Part shown: positions 7,735-15,118 of the stretch, one piece after another
Numbering within the stretch: the first letter of the stretch is position 1
How the letters are laid out: each line of letters begins with the position of its first letter
Assembly: GCA_023418925.1 (NCBI GenBank)
Contig: JAEZYS010000016.1
Span: 124,001-188,000, forward strand
Direction of reading: 5' to 3'
Length of the DNA stretch: 64,000 bases
DNA from: Bacillota bacterium
GTDB taxonomy: Bacteria > Bacillota > Clostridia > Oscillospirales > Ruminococcaceae
The notes under the pieces: model-generated
The model's database searches: none
What the model saw: only the letters and a program-made list of their open reading frames with translations
Told to the model about the DNA's origin: nothing
Translations under genes and position numbers: made by a program

Positions 7735-8373
7735 ATGAATATGAACTTAATATTACTTGGAGCTCCGGGTGCCGGAAAGGGTACACAGGCAGAAGCAATC
7801 AGTGCAAAGCTTGGTATTCCACAGATCTCAACAGGAAATATCCTTAGAGAAGCTGTAAAGAACGGAACTGAGTGCGGACTTAAAGCAAAGGGTTATATGG
7901 AAAGCGGTGCGCTTGTTCCGGATGATGTTGTAATAGGCATTCTGAAGGATAGAATAGGCGAAGATGACTGCAAGAATGGATATATTCTTGACGGTTTCCC
8001 AAGAACCGTTCCTCAGGCAGAAGCTTTGGAAAACATGGGAATCATCATTGACAAGGTTCTTGAAATTGATGTTCCTGACGCAACTATTCAGGGCAGGCTT
8101 GCAGGCAGACGCGTATGCGAAAGCTGCGGTGCATCCTACCACACAGAGTACAAACCTACAAAGGTTGACGGAATCTGCGACAAGTGCGGCGGAAAGGCTG
8201 TACAGCGTAAGGATGACGCTCCTGAAACAGTAATTGAGAGATTAAAAACTTATCATGAACAGACAGCACCGCTTGCAGATTTCTACAGCAAGAAAGGCAA
8301 GCTCACTGTTGTTAAAGGACAGGAAACTGTTCAGGAAACTACAGCGCTGGTTCTTGATGCAGTAAACGCTTGA
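7735..8373 (+). CDS. adk: Adenylate kinase
   Basis: Interconverts AMP plus ATP with two ADP in the cytoplasm. The P-loop GAPGAGKGTQA is at the N-terminus, DGFPRTVPQAE near residue 85, and the LID domain has the four-cysteine zinc site (CESC and CDKC, about residues 125-150) common in Gram-positive enzymes. About 212 residues. The start is uncertain: ATGs at 7729, 7735 and 7741 are in frame; 7735 overlaps the stop of a tiny upstream frame, while 7741 gives the classic MNLILLG start. Confidence 0.95.
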   Translation: MNMNLILLGAPGAGKGTQAEAISAKLGIPQISTGNILREAVKNGTECGLKAKGYMESGALVPDDVVIGILKDRIGEDDCKNGYILDGFPRTVPQAEALENMGIIIDKVLEIDVPDATIQGRLAGRRVCESCGASYHTEYKPTKVDGICDKCGGKAVQRKDDAPETVIERLKTYHEQTAPLADFYSKKGKLTVVKGQETVQETTALVLDAVNA

Positions 8374-8389
8374 TAGTAAGGCGAAATAA

Positions 8390-9145
8390 ATGATTAATGT
8401 AAAATCTAAATCAGAGCTGGAGAAAATGCGTAAGGCCGGAATTATTGCCGGCAACGCTCTTCACTTTGGCGGCAGGTCGATAAAACCTGGTATGACTACC
8501 TTCGAGCTTGATAAATTAATCCATGATTATATTGTTAAGCAGGGTGCAATTCCTACTTTTCTTGGATACGGCGGTTTTCCTGGATCAGCTTGTTTGTCAA
8601 TAAACAACGAAGTAATTCACGGACTTCCTTCAAAAAGGAAAAGAATCAACGAAGGTGATATCGTCAGCATTGATGTCGGAGCAACATTTGATGGATATGT
8701 CGGCGACACAGCTTATACCTTTGCCGTAGGAAAAATATCAGAGGATGCAAAAAAGCTTCTTGAGGTAACTGAACAGAGTCTGTACAAGGGAATTGAACAG
8801 GCAATCGTCGGGAACCGAATCGGTGACATAGGTCATGCGATTGAAGAATATTGCACATCCTTTGGATATGGCGTTGTCAGGAAGTATATCGGTCATGGAG
8901 TGGGACGTGAAATGCACGAATCCCCTGAAGTACCGAATTACGGAAGACCTGGTCACGGTCCAAGACTTGTGTCAGGCATGACAATTGCTATCGAACCAAT
9001 GATTAATACAGTAGGTGAGGATGTTAAGGTTCTTCCCGACGGCTGGACTGTGTTAACTAAATCAGGTTCATTATCAGCTCATTTTGAGCATACAGTTGCA
9101 GTTACACCCGATGGTCCGGTGCTGCTTACAAAGCCGACGATCTGA
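8390..9145 (+). CDS. map: Methionine aminopeptidase, type I
   Basis: Removes the initiator methionine from nascent proteins. 251 residues, pita-bread fold without the N-terminal zinc-finger extension. Metal ligands can be picked out: the Asp pair in DVGATFDGYVGDTA, His in GHGVGREMHE, Glu in IAIEPMI and Glu in HFEHTVAV; a substrate His lies in NNEVIHG. It follows adk by 16 bases and shares the operon with translation genes. Confidence 0.96.
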   Translation: MINVKSKSELEKMRKAGIIAGNALHFGGRSIKPGMTTFELDKLIHDYIVKQGAIPTFLGYGGFPGSACLSINNEVIHGLPSKRKRINEGDIVSIDVGATFDGYVGDTAYTFAVGKISEDAKKLLEVTEQSLYKGIEQAIVGNRIGDIGHAIEEYCTSFGYGVVRKYIGHGVGREMHESPEVPNYGRPGHGPRLVSGMTIAIEPMINTVGEDVKVLPDGWTVLTKSGSLSAHFEHTVAVTPDGPVLLTKPTI

Positions 9146-9163
9146 CCGTAAGGAGGATGCACT

Positions 9164-9418
9164 GTGGAAGCAAAAATTGGTATGGTTGTCAGATCTGTTG
9201 CAGGTCATGACAAGGGCAGATTCCTTGTTATTACCAATATCGGAGGAGATTTCGCCATGATATGCGACGGTCACGAGCGCAAGCTTGATAGACCGAAGAA
9301 AAAGCGATTAAAACACCTCAGATTTACCAATACTGTGATAGATACAGACAAACTCACCGACAAAAAGCTACGAACTATTTTGAGGGAGTATGCCAAAGGT
9401 AAATTCCCCGAACTTTGA
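9164..9418 (+). CDS. KOW-domain RNA-binding protein (L14e-like)
   Basis: An 84-residue basic protein with the KOW-like N-terminus IGMVVRSVAGHDKGRFLVI and a lysine-rich middle (RPKKKRLKHLR). Genes of this type occur between map and infA in many Clostridia and resemble the L14e/L6e/L27e group; the family probably binds ribosomal RNA, but no function is established that I know of. GTG start at 9164 follows AAGGAGG by nine bases. infA begins 28 bases after its stop. Confidence 0.85.
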   Translation: MEAKIGMVVRSVAGHDKGRFLVITNIGGDFAMICDGHERKLDRPKKKRLKHLRFTNTVIDTDKLTDKKLRTILREYAKGKFPEL

Positions 9419-9446
9419 ATCGAAATGTCCAAAAGGAGGCTTTTGC

Positions 9447-9665
9447 TTGTCTAAGGAAGATGTAATTGAGATTGAAGGTACGGTTATAGAGGCACTGCCT
9501 AATGCAACGTTCCAGGTTGAGCTTGCGAACGGACATCAGATACTTGCCCATGTTTCAGGAAAGCTCAGAATGAACTATATCCGTATAGTTCCGGGCGACA
9601 AGGTAACGGTTGAGATGTCACCATATGATCTCTCAAAGGGCAGAATAACATGGAGAGCCAAATAA
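9447..9665 (+). CDS. infA: Translation initiation factor IF-1
   Basis: IF-1, an S1/OB-fold protein occupying the 30S A site during initiation. From the TTG at 9447 the product is 72 residues, exactly the family length, beginning (M)SKEDVIEIEGTV and ending YDLSKGRITWRAK. The SD AAAAGGAGG lies at 9431-9439. A longer in-frame reading from 9390 is rejected because it overlaps the previous gene and precedes this SD. Confidence 0.97.
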   Translation: MSKEDVIEIEGTVIEALPNATFQVELANGHQILAHVSGKLRMNYIRIVPGDKVTVEMSPYDLSKGRITWRAK

Positions 9666-9702
9666 GCGAAACCGCTATTACCAATTAAAGGAGGTATTTA
9701 TA

Positions 9703-9816
9703 ATGAAAGTAAGACCTTCAGTAAAACCTATATGCGAAAAGTGCAAGGTTATTAAGAGAAAAGGCAAAATAATGGTTATTTGCGAAAATCCAAAGCACAA
9801 ACAGCGTCAGGGTTAA
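9703..9816 (+). CDS. rpmJ: Ribosomal protein L36, zinc type
   Basis: L36, the smallest 50S protein. ATG at 9703 after AAAGGAGG gives 37 residues, MKVRPSVKPICEKCKVIKRK through CENPKHKQRQG, with a C-x2-C...C-x4-H zinc ribbon. It sits in the expected position between infA and rpsM. Confidence 0.96.
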   Translation: MKVRPSVKPICEKCKVIKRKGKIMVICENPKHKQRQG

Positions 9817-9869
9817 TCAGATAACCGAGATAGAAATATCCCAAAATCCAATATGGAGGTGTGTTAAAA

Positions 9870-10238
9870 ATGGCACGTATTGCTGGTGTTGACCTGCCTA
9901 AAAATAAGAGAGTAGAAATCGGACTTACTTATGTATATGGTATTGGTCGTAAATCTGCTGAAATCATTCTCAAGGAAACAGGAATAAATCCTGACATAAG
10001 AGTCAAGGATCTGTCAGAGGATGATGTAGCAAAGCTTCGTGATTATATCGATCATCACTTTATGGTTGAAGGCGACTTGAGAAGAAGTGTTGCTCTCAAT
10101 ATTAAGAGACTCGTAGAAATCGGCTGCTTCAGAGGTGTTCGTCATCGTAAGGGACTCCCTGTAAGAGGTCAGAGAACAAAGACCAATGCAAGAACTCGTA
10201 AGGGTCCTGTTAAGACAATTGCAAATAAGAAGAAGTAA
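9870..10238 (+). CDS. rpsM: Ribosomal protein S13
   Basis: S13 of the 30S head, bridging to L5 and contacting P-site tRNA with its basic tail. From the ATG at 9870 it is 122 residues, MARIAGVDLPKNKR to a lysine-rich end. A GTG at 9861 is in frame but overlaps the SD (TGGAGGTG), so it is rejected. RGVRHRKGLPVRGQRTKTNARTRKG is the C-terminal signature. Confidence 0.97.
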   Translation: MARIAGVDLPKNKRVEIGLTYVYGIGRKSAEIILKETGINPDIRVKDLSEDDVAKLRDYIDHHFMVEGDLRRSVALNIKRLVEIGCFRGVRHRKGLPVRGQRTKTNARTRKGPVKTIANKKK

Positions 10239-10253
10239 GGAGGGAAATGAACA

Positions 10254-10655
10254 ATGGCACAGGTTAAAGGCAAAAAGACAGCAGTTAGAAGACGTCGTGA
10301 ACGTAAAAACATTGAAAATGGCGCTGTTCATATCCAGTCCACTTTCAACAATACAATCGTAACAATTACTGATACACAGGGAAATGCACTTTCATGGGCA
10401 TCTGCAGGCGGACTTGGCTTCAGAGGTTCAAAGAAGTCTACACCATTCGCTGCACAGACAGCTGCAGAAACAGCAGCAAAGGCAGCTATGGAACACGGCC
10501 TCAAGAACGTTGAAGTTTATGTTAAGGGTCCTGGAGCTGGACGTGAAGCTGCAATCAGAGCTCTTCAGACAGTAGGTCTTGAAGTTAAACTCATCAAGGA
10601 TGTTACACCAATCCCACATAACGGATGCCGTCCTCCAAAGAGACGTCGTGTGTAG
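10254..10655 (+). CDS. rpsK: Ribosomal protein S11
   Basis: S11 of the 30S platform near the E site. 133 residues with GAVHIQSTFNNTIVTITDTQGNALSWASAG, GFRGSKKSTPFAAQ and the C-terminal HNGCRPPKRRRV, all highly conserved. SD AAGGAGG upstream. A 76-base spacer separates it from rpsD. Confidence 0.97.
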   Translation: MAQVKGKKTAVRRRRERKNIENGAVHIQSTFNNTIVTITDTQGNALSWASAGGLGFRGSKKSTPFAAQTAAETAAKAAMEHGLKNVEVYVKGPGAGREAAIRALQTVGLEVKLIKDVTPIPHNGCRPPKRRRV

Positions 10656-10731
10656 TTCCTGAACTAGATAATATCGTCGGGCAGATTAATTTGTCCGTAT
10701 TTATGAAATACCAATGGAGGTGTAAAGTTAA

Positions 10732-11328
10732 ATGGCAGTTAATAGAGAACCTGTACTCAAAAGGTGCAAGACCCTCGGAATCAGCCCAGCTGTAATGGGA
10801 ATTTCCAAGGAAACTAAGAGAAATGCTCAGGCAAATCAGAGAAAAAAAGTATCTGAATACGGTATTCAGTTAAGAGAAAAGCAGAAGCTTAAGTTCATTT
10901 ACGGCGTATTGGAAAAGCAGTTCTATCATATGTTTGAAATCGCTGGTAAAATGGAAGGCCAGCCTGGTGAAAATTTAATAACTTTACTTGAATCAAGACT
11001 TGATAATGTAGTATTCAGAATGGGTCTTGCTTTCACAAGAAGAGAAGCTAGACAGCTCGTAACACATGGCCATTTCCTTGTAAACGGAAGCAAAATTGAT
11101 ATTCCGTCATACAGAATTAAGCCAGGTGACGTTATCTCATTAAAGGATGGCAGCAAGCAGAGCCCTAAGTTCAAGGAAATCATCGAAGGAACAAACGGAA
11201 GAGTAGTTCCTCTCTGGATGGAAATGAACAAGGAATCATTAGCAGCAAAGATAGTTCGTACACCTGTTAAGAGCGACATTGATTATGAGGTTGAAGAAAC
11301 ACTCATCGTCGAATTGTACTCTAAGTAA
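10732..11328 (+). CDS. rpsD: Ribosomal protein S4
   Basis: S4 nucleates 30S assembly. 198 residues with the S4 RNA-binding motif LDNVVFRMGLAFTRREARQLVTHGHFLVNG near residue 90. The N-terminal region is the zinc-free form, with few cysteines. Its place between rpsK and rpoA is usual for Clostridia, whereas Bacillus keeps rpsD as a separate autoregulated gene. Confidence 0.97.
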   Translation: MAVNREPVLKRCKTLGISPAVMGISKETKRNAQANQRKKVSEYGIQLREKQKLKFIYGVLEKQFYHMFEIAGKMEGQPGENLITLLESRLDNVVFRMGLAFTRREARQLVTHGHFLVNGSKIDIPSYRIKPGDVISLKDGSKQSPKFKEIIEGTNGRVVPLWMEMNKESLAAKIVRTPVKSDIDYEVEETLIVELYSK

Positions 11329-11389
11329 TAGGATAGCGTAGAGATACGAAATTCTGTGTTCACCATGCGAATATAGGAGGGTTTTATTA

Positions 11390-12343
11390 ATGCTTGAAAA
11401 AATCGAAAAGCCGGAAATAGAAACCGTCGAGCTCAAAAGTGATGGAACTTACGGTAAGTTTGTTATCGCTCCACTGGAGCGCGGCTATGGTATTACTCTC
11501 GGCAATAGCCTGAGACGTGTACTGCTCTCCTCGCTTCCTGGTGTTGCTGTTACTTCAGTAAAGATTGACGGCGTTCACCATGAATTATCCACGATCCCCG
11601 GCGTTAAGGAAGACGTTACTGAAATTATTCTTAATTTAAAGGGTCTTACAGCAAAGCTATACGGTGAAGGACCAAAGACAATCTATATCGAAGCTGAGGA
11701 CGAATGTGAAGTTACAGCTGGTGATATCAAGACTGACTCTGAGGTTGATATTCTTGTTCCTGATATGCATATTGCAACTTTGGGCAAGGACGCAAAGCTT
11801 TATATGGAAATTACAATTGACAGAGGCCGTGGCTATGTTTCTTCTGATAAGAACAAGCAGCATCTGAATCTTGGAATTGATGTAATAGCTGTTGACTCAA
11901 TTTATACACCTGTACTGAAGGTAAACTACAAGGTTGAGGATACTCGACTCGGTCAGGTAACAGACTTTGATAAGCTTACACTTGAGGTATGGACTGATGG
12001 TGTAGTATCCGCTAAGGAAGCTATATCACAGGCAGCCAATCTCCTCAACGAGCATCTGAAATTGTTCATAGATTTATCTGATGAATCTTCAATTACAGAG
12101 ATTATGGTAGAAAAGGACGACAAGGGTAAGGAAAAAATCCTTGAGATGACCATTGAGGAACTTGACTTGTCAGTACGTTCATTCAATTGCCTGAAGCGTG
12201 CGGGAATTAATACCGTTGATGACTTGATTAACAAGTCTGAAGAAGAAATGATGAAGGTTAGAAACCTTGGTAAAAAATCCTTTGATGAGGTTAAGGAAAA
12301 ACTCCAGTCACTTGGATTTGACCTTTCTTCAGAAGAGGAATAA
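11390..12343 (+). CDS. rpoA: RNA polymerase subunit alpha
   Basis: Alpha subunit of RNA polymerase, 317 residues. The N-terminal dimerisation domain carries GYGITLGNSLRRVLLSSLPG; a linker near residue 235 leads to the C-terminal domain (ELDLSVRSFNCLKRAGI...NLGKKSFDEVKEKL) that binds UP elements and activators. SD AGGAGG upstream. Part of the alpha operon with rplQ. Confidence 0.97.
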   Translation: MLEKIEKPEIETVELKSDGTYGKFVIAPLERGYGITLGNSLRRVLLSSLPGVAVTSVKIDGVHHELSTIPGVKEDVTEIILNLKGLTAKLYGEGPKTIYIEAEDECEVTAGDIKTDSEVDILVPDMHIATLGKDAKLYMEITIDRGRGYVSSDKNKQHLNLGIDVIAVDSIYTPVLKVNYKVEDTRLGQVTDFDKLTLEVWTDGVVSAKEAISQAANLLNEHLKLFIDLSDESSITEIMVEKDDKGKEKILEMTIEELDLSVRSFNCLKRAGINTVDDLINKSEEEMMKVRNLGKKSFDEVKEKLQSLGFDLSSEEE

Positions 12344-12398
12344 AAGGGATGCACAATTTGCATGCCTTGCTATTATGAATTAGTAAGGAGTGAATATA

Positions 12399-12740
12399 AT
12401 GCCAGGAACCAGAAAATTAGGTCGTACAAGCGACCAGAGAAAAGCTATGCTCAGAGCTATGGTAACATTTCTGCTTGAAAACGGCAGAATAGAAACTACA
12501 GTAACAAGAGCTAAAGAGGTTCGTTCAATGGCTGAAAAGATGATTACAACAGCCAAGACAAACGATCTCCACTCCAAGCGTCAGGTTCTTGCTTACGTTA
12601 CAAAGGAAGACGTAGTTAAGAAATTGTTTGATGATATTGCACCAAAGTATGCTGATAGAAATGGTGGTTATACAAGAGTCATCAAGACAGGTCCTCGTCG
12701 CGGAGATGCTGCAGAAATGGCTATTATTGAATTAGTATAA
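12399..12740 (+). CDS. rplQ: Ribosomal protein L17
   Basis: L17 of the 50S subunit near the exit tunnel, 113 residues from the ATG at 12399. A GTG at 12390 is in frame but lies within the SD TAAGGAG, so it is not used. MPGTRKLGRTSDQRKAMLRAM and RRGDAAEMAIIELV are conserved ends. It is the last gene before the operon terminator. Confidence 0.97.
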   Translation: MPGTRKLGRTSDQRKAMLRAMVTFLLENGRIETTVTRAKEVRSMAEKMITTAKTNDLHSKRQVLAYVTKEDVVKKLFDDIAPKYADRNGGYTRVIKTGPRRGDAAEMAIIELV

Positions 12741-12753
12741 TTCTGCCATAGTT

Positions 12754-12786
12754 AAACGGATCGCTTTTAGCGGTCCGTTTTTGTTT
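12754..12786 (+). terminator. Terminator of the ribosomal operon
   Basis: An 11-bp stem AAACGGATCGC / GCGGTCCGTTT (one G-T pair) with a short loop, followed by TTGTTT, 14 bases after the rplQ stop. Confidence 0.85.
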
Positions 12787-12843
12787 ACTCAATAAAAAAT
12801 CTGCAACCCATAGATAAAATGAGTTGCAGATTCAGTAATAATA

Positions 12844-13986
12844 TTAAATACGATAATTAAACTCAGGATGTTCTTCTTTAATTTGCTTTTTGTTTTCATA
12901 CATAAGATCGTCAGCCTTGTCAAAAACATCCTTGATCTTGACTGTTTCTGTACCTGACGAATAACCAATTGCAATGCTGAGAGGCACAGGCAGTGTTGTA
13001 ACCTTTTCGCAGGCGATTCTTACTTGCTCAATCTCTGACATAACAATCTGATCATCAGTGGATATGTACAGAATAACAAACTCGTCACCGCCTACCCTAT
13101 AAGCATTGTATGCGGACTTAAGATTCTGTGACAAAGCTCTTGCAGCTTCAATAATCAGGTTGTCTCCTTCAGAATGTCCGTAGTTGTCATTAACCATTTT
13201 AAGGCCGTTTATATCTGCAACAACAACACCAATGTGTATATTCTTGTTAAGATAACGTGTAATTATTCTTTCCATATCCTTGTCATAGCAGCTCTTATTC
13301 TTGATACCAGTCAGCGAATCCCAGTAAGCCTCTTGCCTGTAATGCCTTGCAGGGTTATCAAGTGCAATAAACAAACCAAGTACAACAATTGTACTAGCAG
13401 CACCTGTCATAAGTATTTCAGGAATGAATGCCTGAATAATCATAATTGAAACCATAGTCAGTATTGTTGGGAAAAGAACCGCCCTGACACGCCGTTCAAT
13501 GGCTTTTCTGAACTTCAGGATTACAAAAAGGCTCATTATGCAGTAAAAGGCAAATACAGAATATCCTACAAATACAAGAGGACCATAGCTGTAATAAGTA
13601 CCATTTCCGTCTACATACTCAACAGGAAGAATAAAAGTCAGAACCCCATAACAAACAAGCGGAATAAATTTTATATATCGCATAGCCCGGACAAACTTAT
13701 TTGAAATAGAGAAATGCTGGACATAATCATAAAATTCAATAGCAAAGCCAATTCCGCTGATATAGAAAAATATATGCAGAATCCTGTTTATAATTTCAGG
13801 GACTATATCGATGTTATTGACTGTAATAACTGTAGTCAGGTCTAAAATAACGTGCAGTAGTGCAATTGTTGCTACAGAGACAAATTTTTTGTTGCCAATT
13901 CTGGTGTCATATTTACGGCTGCAGCGTATTAGAAAAACAAGAATGAAAATACATGTTATTTCAGCACGGATAATTAATAAGACCAT
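12844..13986 (-). CDS. Membrane-bound diguanylate cyclase (GGDEF)
   Basis: Predicted to make cyclic di-GMP from two GTP at the membrane. 380 residues: about six hydrophobic segments over the first 205, then DSLTGIKNK at 213, a GGDEF domain with the metal Asp in VADINGLK and the intact signature GGDEF at 299-303. The RxxD inhibitory site usually found a few residues earlier is absent (the region reads KSAYNAYR), so product inhibition by that route is unlikely. The membrane part is a probable sensor without a recognised domain. A strong promoter lies upstream. Its product could act on the pilus motor PilB encoded in this window. Confidence 0.88.
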   Translation of the reverse strand: MVLLIIRAEITCIFILVFLIRCSRKYDTRIGNKKFVSVATIALLHVILDLTTVITVNNIDIVPEIINRILHIFFYISGIGFAIEFYDYVQHFSISNKFVRAMRYIKFIPLVCYGVLTFILPVEYVDGNGTYYSYGPLVFVGYSVFAFYCIMSLFVILKFRKAIERRVRAVLFPTILTMVSIMIIQAFIPEILMTGAASTIVVLGLFIALDNPARHYRQEAYWDSLTGIKNKSCYDKDMERIITRYLNKNIHIGVVVADINGLKMVNDNYGHSEGDNLIIEAARALSQNLKSAYNAYRVGGDEFVILYISTDDQIVMSEIEQVRIACEKVTTLPVPLSIAIGYSSGTETVKIKDVFDKADDLMYENKKQIKEEHPEFNYRI

Positions 13987-14022
13987 ATTTCACCATCTTT
14001 AATATATTATATTATACTCAAC

Positions 14023-14052
14023 ATTATATCATGTATATAAATCACATGTCAA
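14023..14052 (-). promoter_or_regulatory. Sigma-A type promoter of the GGDEF gene
   Basis: On the minus strand TTGACA, an 18-base spacer and TATAAT, both hexamers perfect, about 37 bases before the GGDEF start codon. Confidence 0.75.
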
Positions 14053-14197
14053 TAAAAACCTTAATTTATAGTAATTATCGACAATAAGCAAGCTAATAAT
14101 GTACATTATTAACTAATACTTTCTGCAAGCAATTTACATATAAATGTTCAGGTGATATAATTTATCTGAAAATAATTTTAAAATATCAAAAACCCTC

Positions 14198-14228
14198 TTG
14201 ACTCTCCTCTTAGGGGAGGATTTATACT
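14198..14228 (+). promoter_or_regulatory. MerR-type promoter with operator dyad
   Basis: TTGACT and TATACT separated by 19 bases, the overlong spacer that MerR regulators correct by twisting DNA. The spacer holds the dyad CTCCTCTTAGGGGAG centred between the hexamers. It reads into the MerR gene at 14256, so the regulator very probably controls itself. Confidence 0.85.
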
Positions 14229-14255
14229 GAAGTTACAGGGAAAGGAGATGGTCAT

Positions 14256-15077
14256 ATGTACCGTATTGGCGAGTTTTCACAGATGTCAAAGACAACAATC
14301 AAAACACTGCGTTACTATGATGAGGAGGGATTACTGAAGCCTGAGGCAACAGACAAGTTTACAAGTTACCGTTTGTATACAACAAATCAGCTTCTGTTGA
14401 TTCATCGGATTCAGTCAATGCGTCAGCTTGGGTTGTCTGTCAATGAAGTAAAGCAAATCCTAAGCGGCAGCGTTGACGTCAGCACCGTCTTAGAAAAGCG
14501 TAAAGCTGAAATTCTTGCTGAACTTTCGTATACACAGGACCAGCTCTCAAGAATTGAATTTATCTTATCAGGTCAAGAGGAGGAAACATATATGTGTTAT
14601 CAAGCGATCATTAAGGAATTACCGGAGCGTATTATTTATTCAGTTGAGGCAGTAATACCGGATTACAAGGCATACTTTGATTTAATTCCGGCTGTTGGTG
14701 AAAAGGTATCAAAAAAGTATCCAGATCTTAAGTGCAGTGCCCCTGACTACTGCTATGTCCGCTATTTAGACGGCGAATATAAGGAAAAGGATATACGTAT
14801 CGAGATTTGTGAAGCTGTTGACAAGCTTAAAGAGGACTTTGACGACGTGAAATTTGGAACAATCAAGCCTGTTTCCGCTGTTTCAATAATGCATAAAGGT
14901 CCATACAGTACAATAGGAAAAGCATATGCATTTGCTATGAAATGGGTTGAAGAAAACAAGTATACAATTATTGATTGCCCAAGAGAAAGCTATATCGACG
15001 GAATATGGAACAAGGAAAATGAAGAAGACTGGCTTACAGAAATTCAGATTCCTGTTGAACTTAAAAACCCAGCATAA
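14256..15077 (+). CDS. MerR-family regulator with GyrI-like ligand domain
   Basis: A BmrR/BltR-type transcription activator of 273 residues. The N-terminal winged helix (MYRIGEFSQMSKTTIKTLRYYDEEGLL) spans about 1-70, followed by a coiled-coil dimerisation helix to about 110, then a GyrI/AraC-type effector-binding domain to the end (MHKGPYSTIGKAYAFAMKWV and SYIDGIWNKENEEDWLTEIQIP are typical strands). Such domains bind bulky hydrophobic or cationic drugs. No transporter gene is adjacent, so targets other than itself are unknown. SD AAAGGAG upstream. Confidence 0.9.
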   Translation: MYRIGEFSQMSKTTIKTLRYYDEEGLLKPEATDKFTSYRLYTTNQLLLIHRIQSMRQLGLSVNEVKQILSGSVDVSTVLEKRKAEILAELSYTQDQLSRIEFILSGQEEETYMCYQAIIKELPERIIYSVEAVIPDYKAYFDLIPAVGEKVSKKYPDLKCSAPDYCYVRYLDGEYKEKDIRIEICEAVDKLKEDFDDVKFGTIKPVSAVSIMHKGPYSTIGKAYAFAMKWVEENKYTIIDCPRESYIDGIWNKENEEDWLTEIQIPVELKNPA

Positions 15078-15080
15078 AAT

Positions 15081-15115
15081 AAACTGCCCCCACACATAAC
15101 AGTGATGGGGGCGGT
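15081..15115. terminator. Shared terminator of convergent genes
   Basis: Stem AACTGCCCCCA / TGGGGGCGGTT (one G-T pair) between the MerR gene and the oppositely oriented redox gene, with T-rich tracts on both sides, so it can serve both strands. Confidence 0.7.
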
Positions 15116-15118
15116 TCG

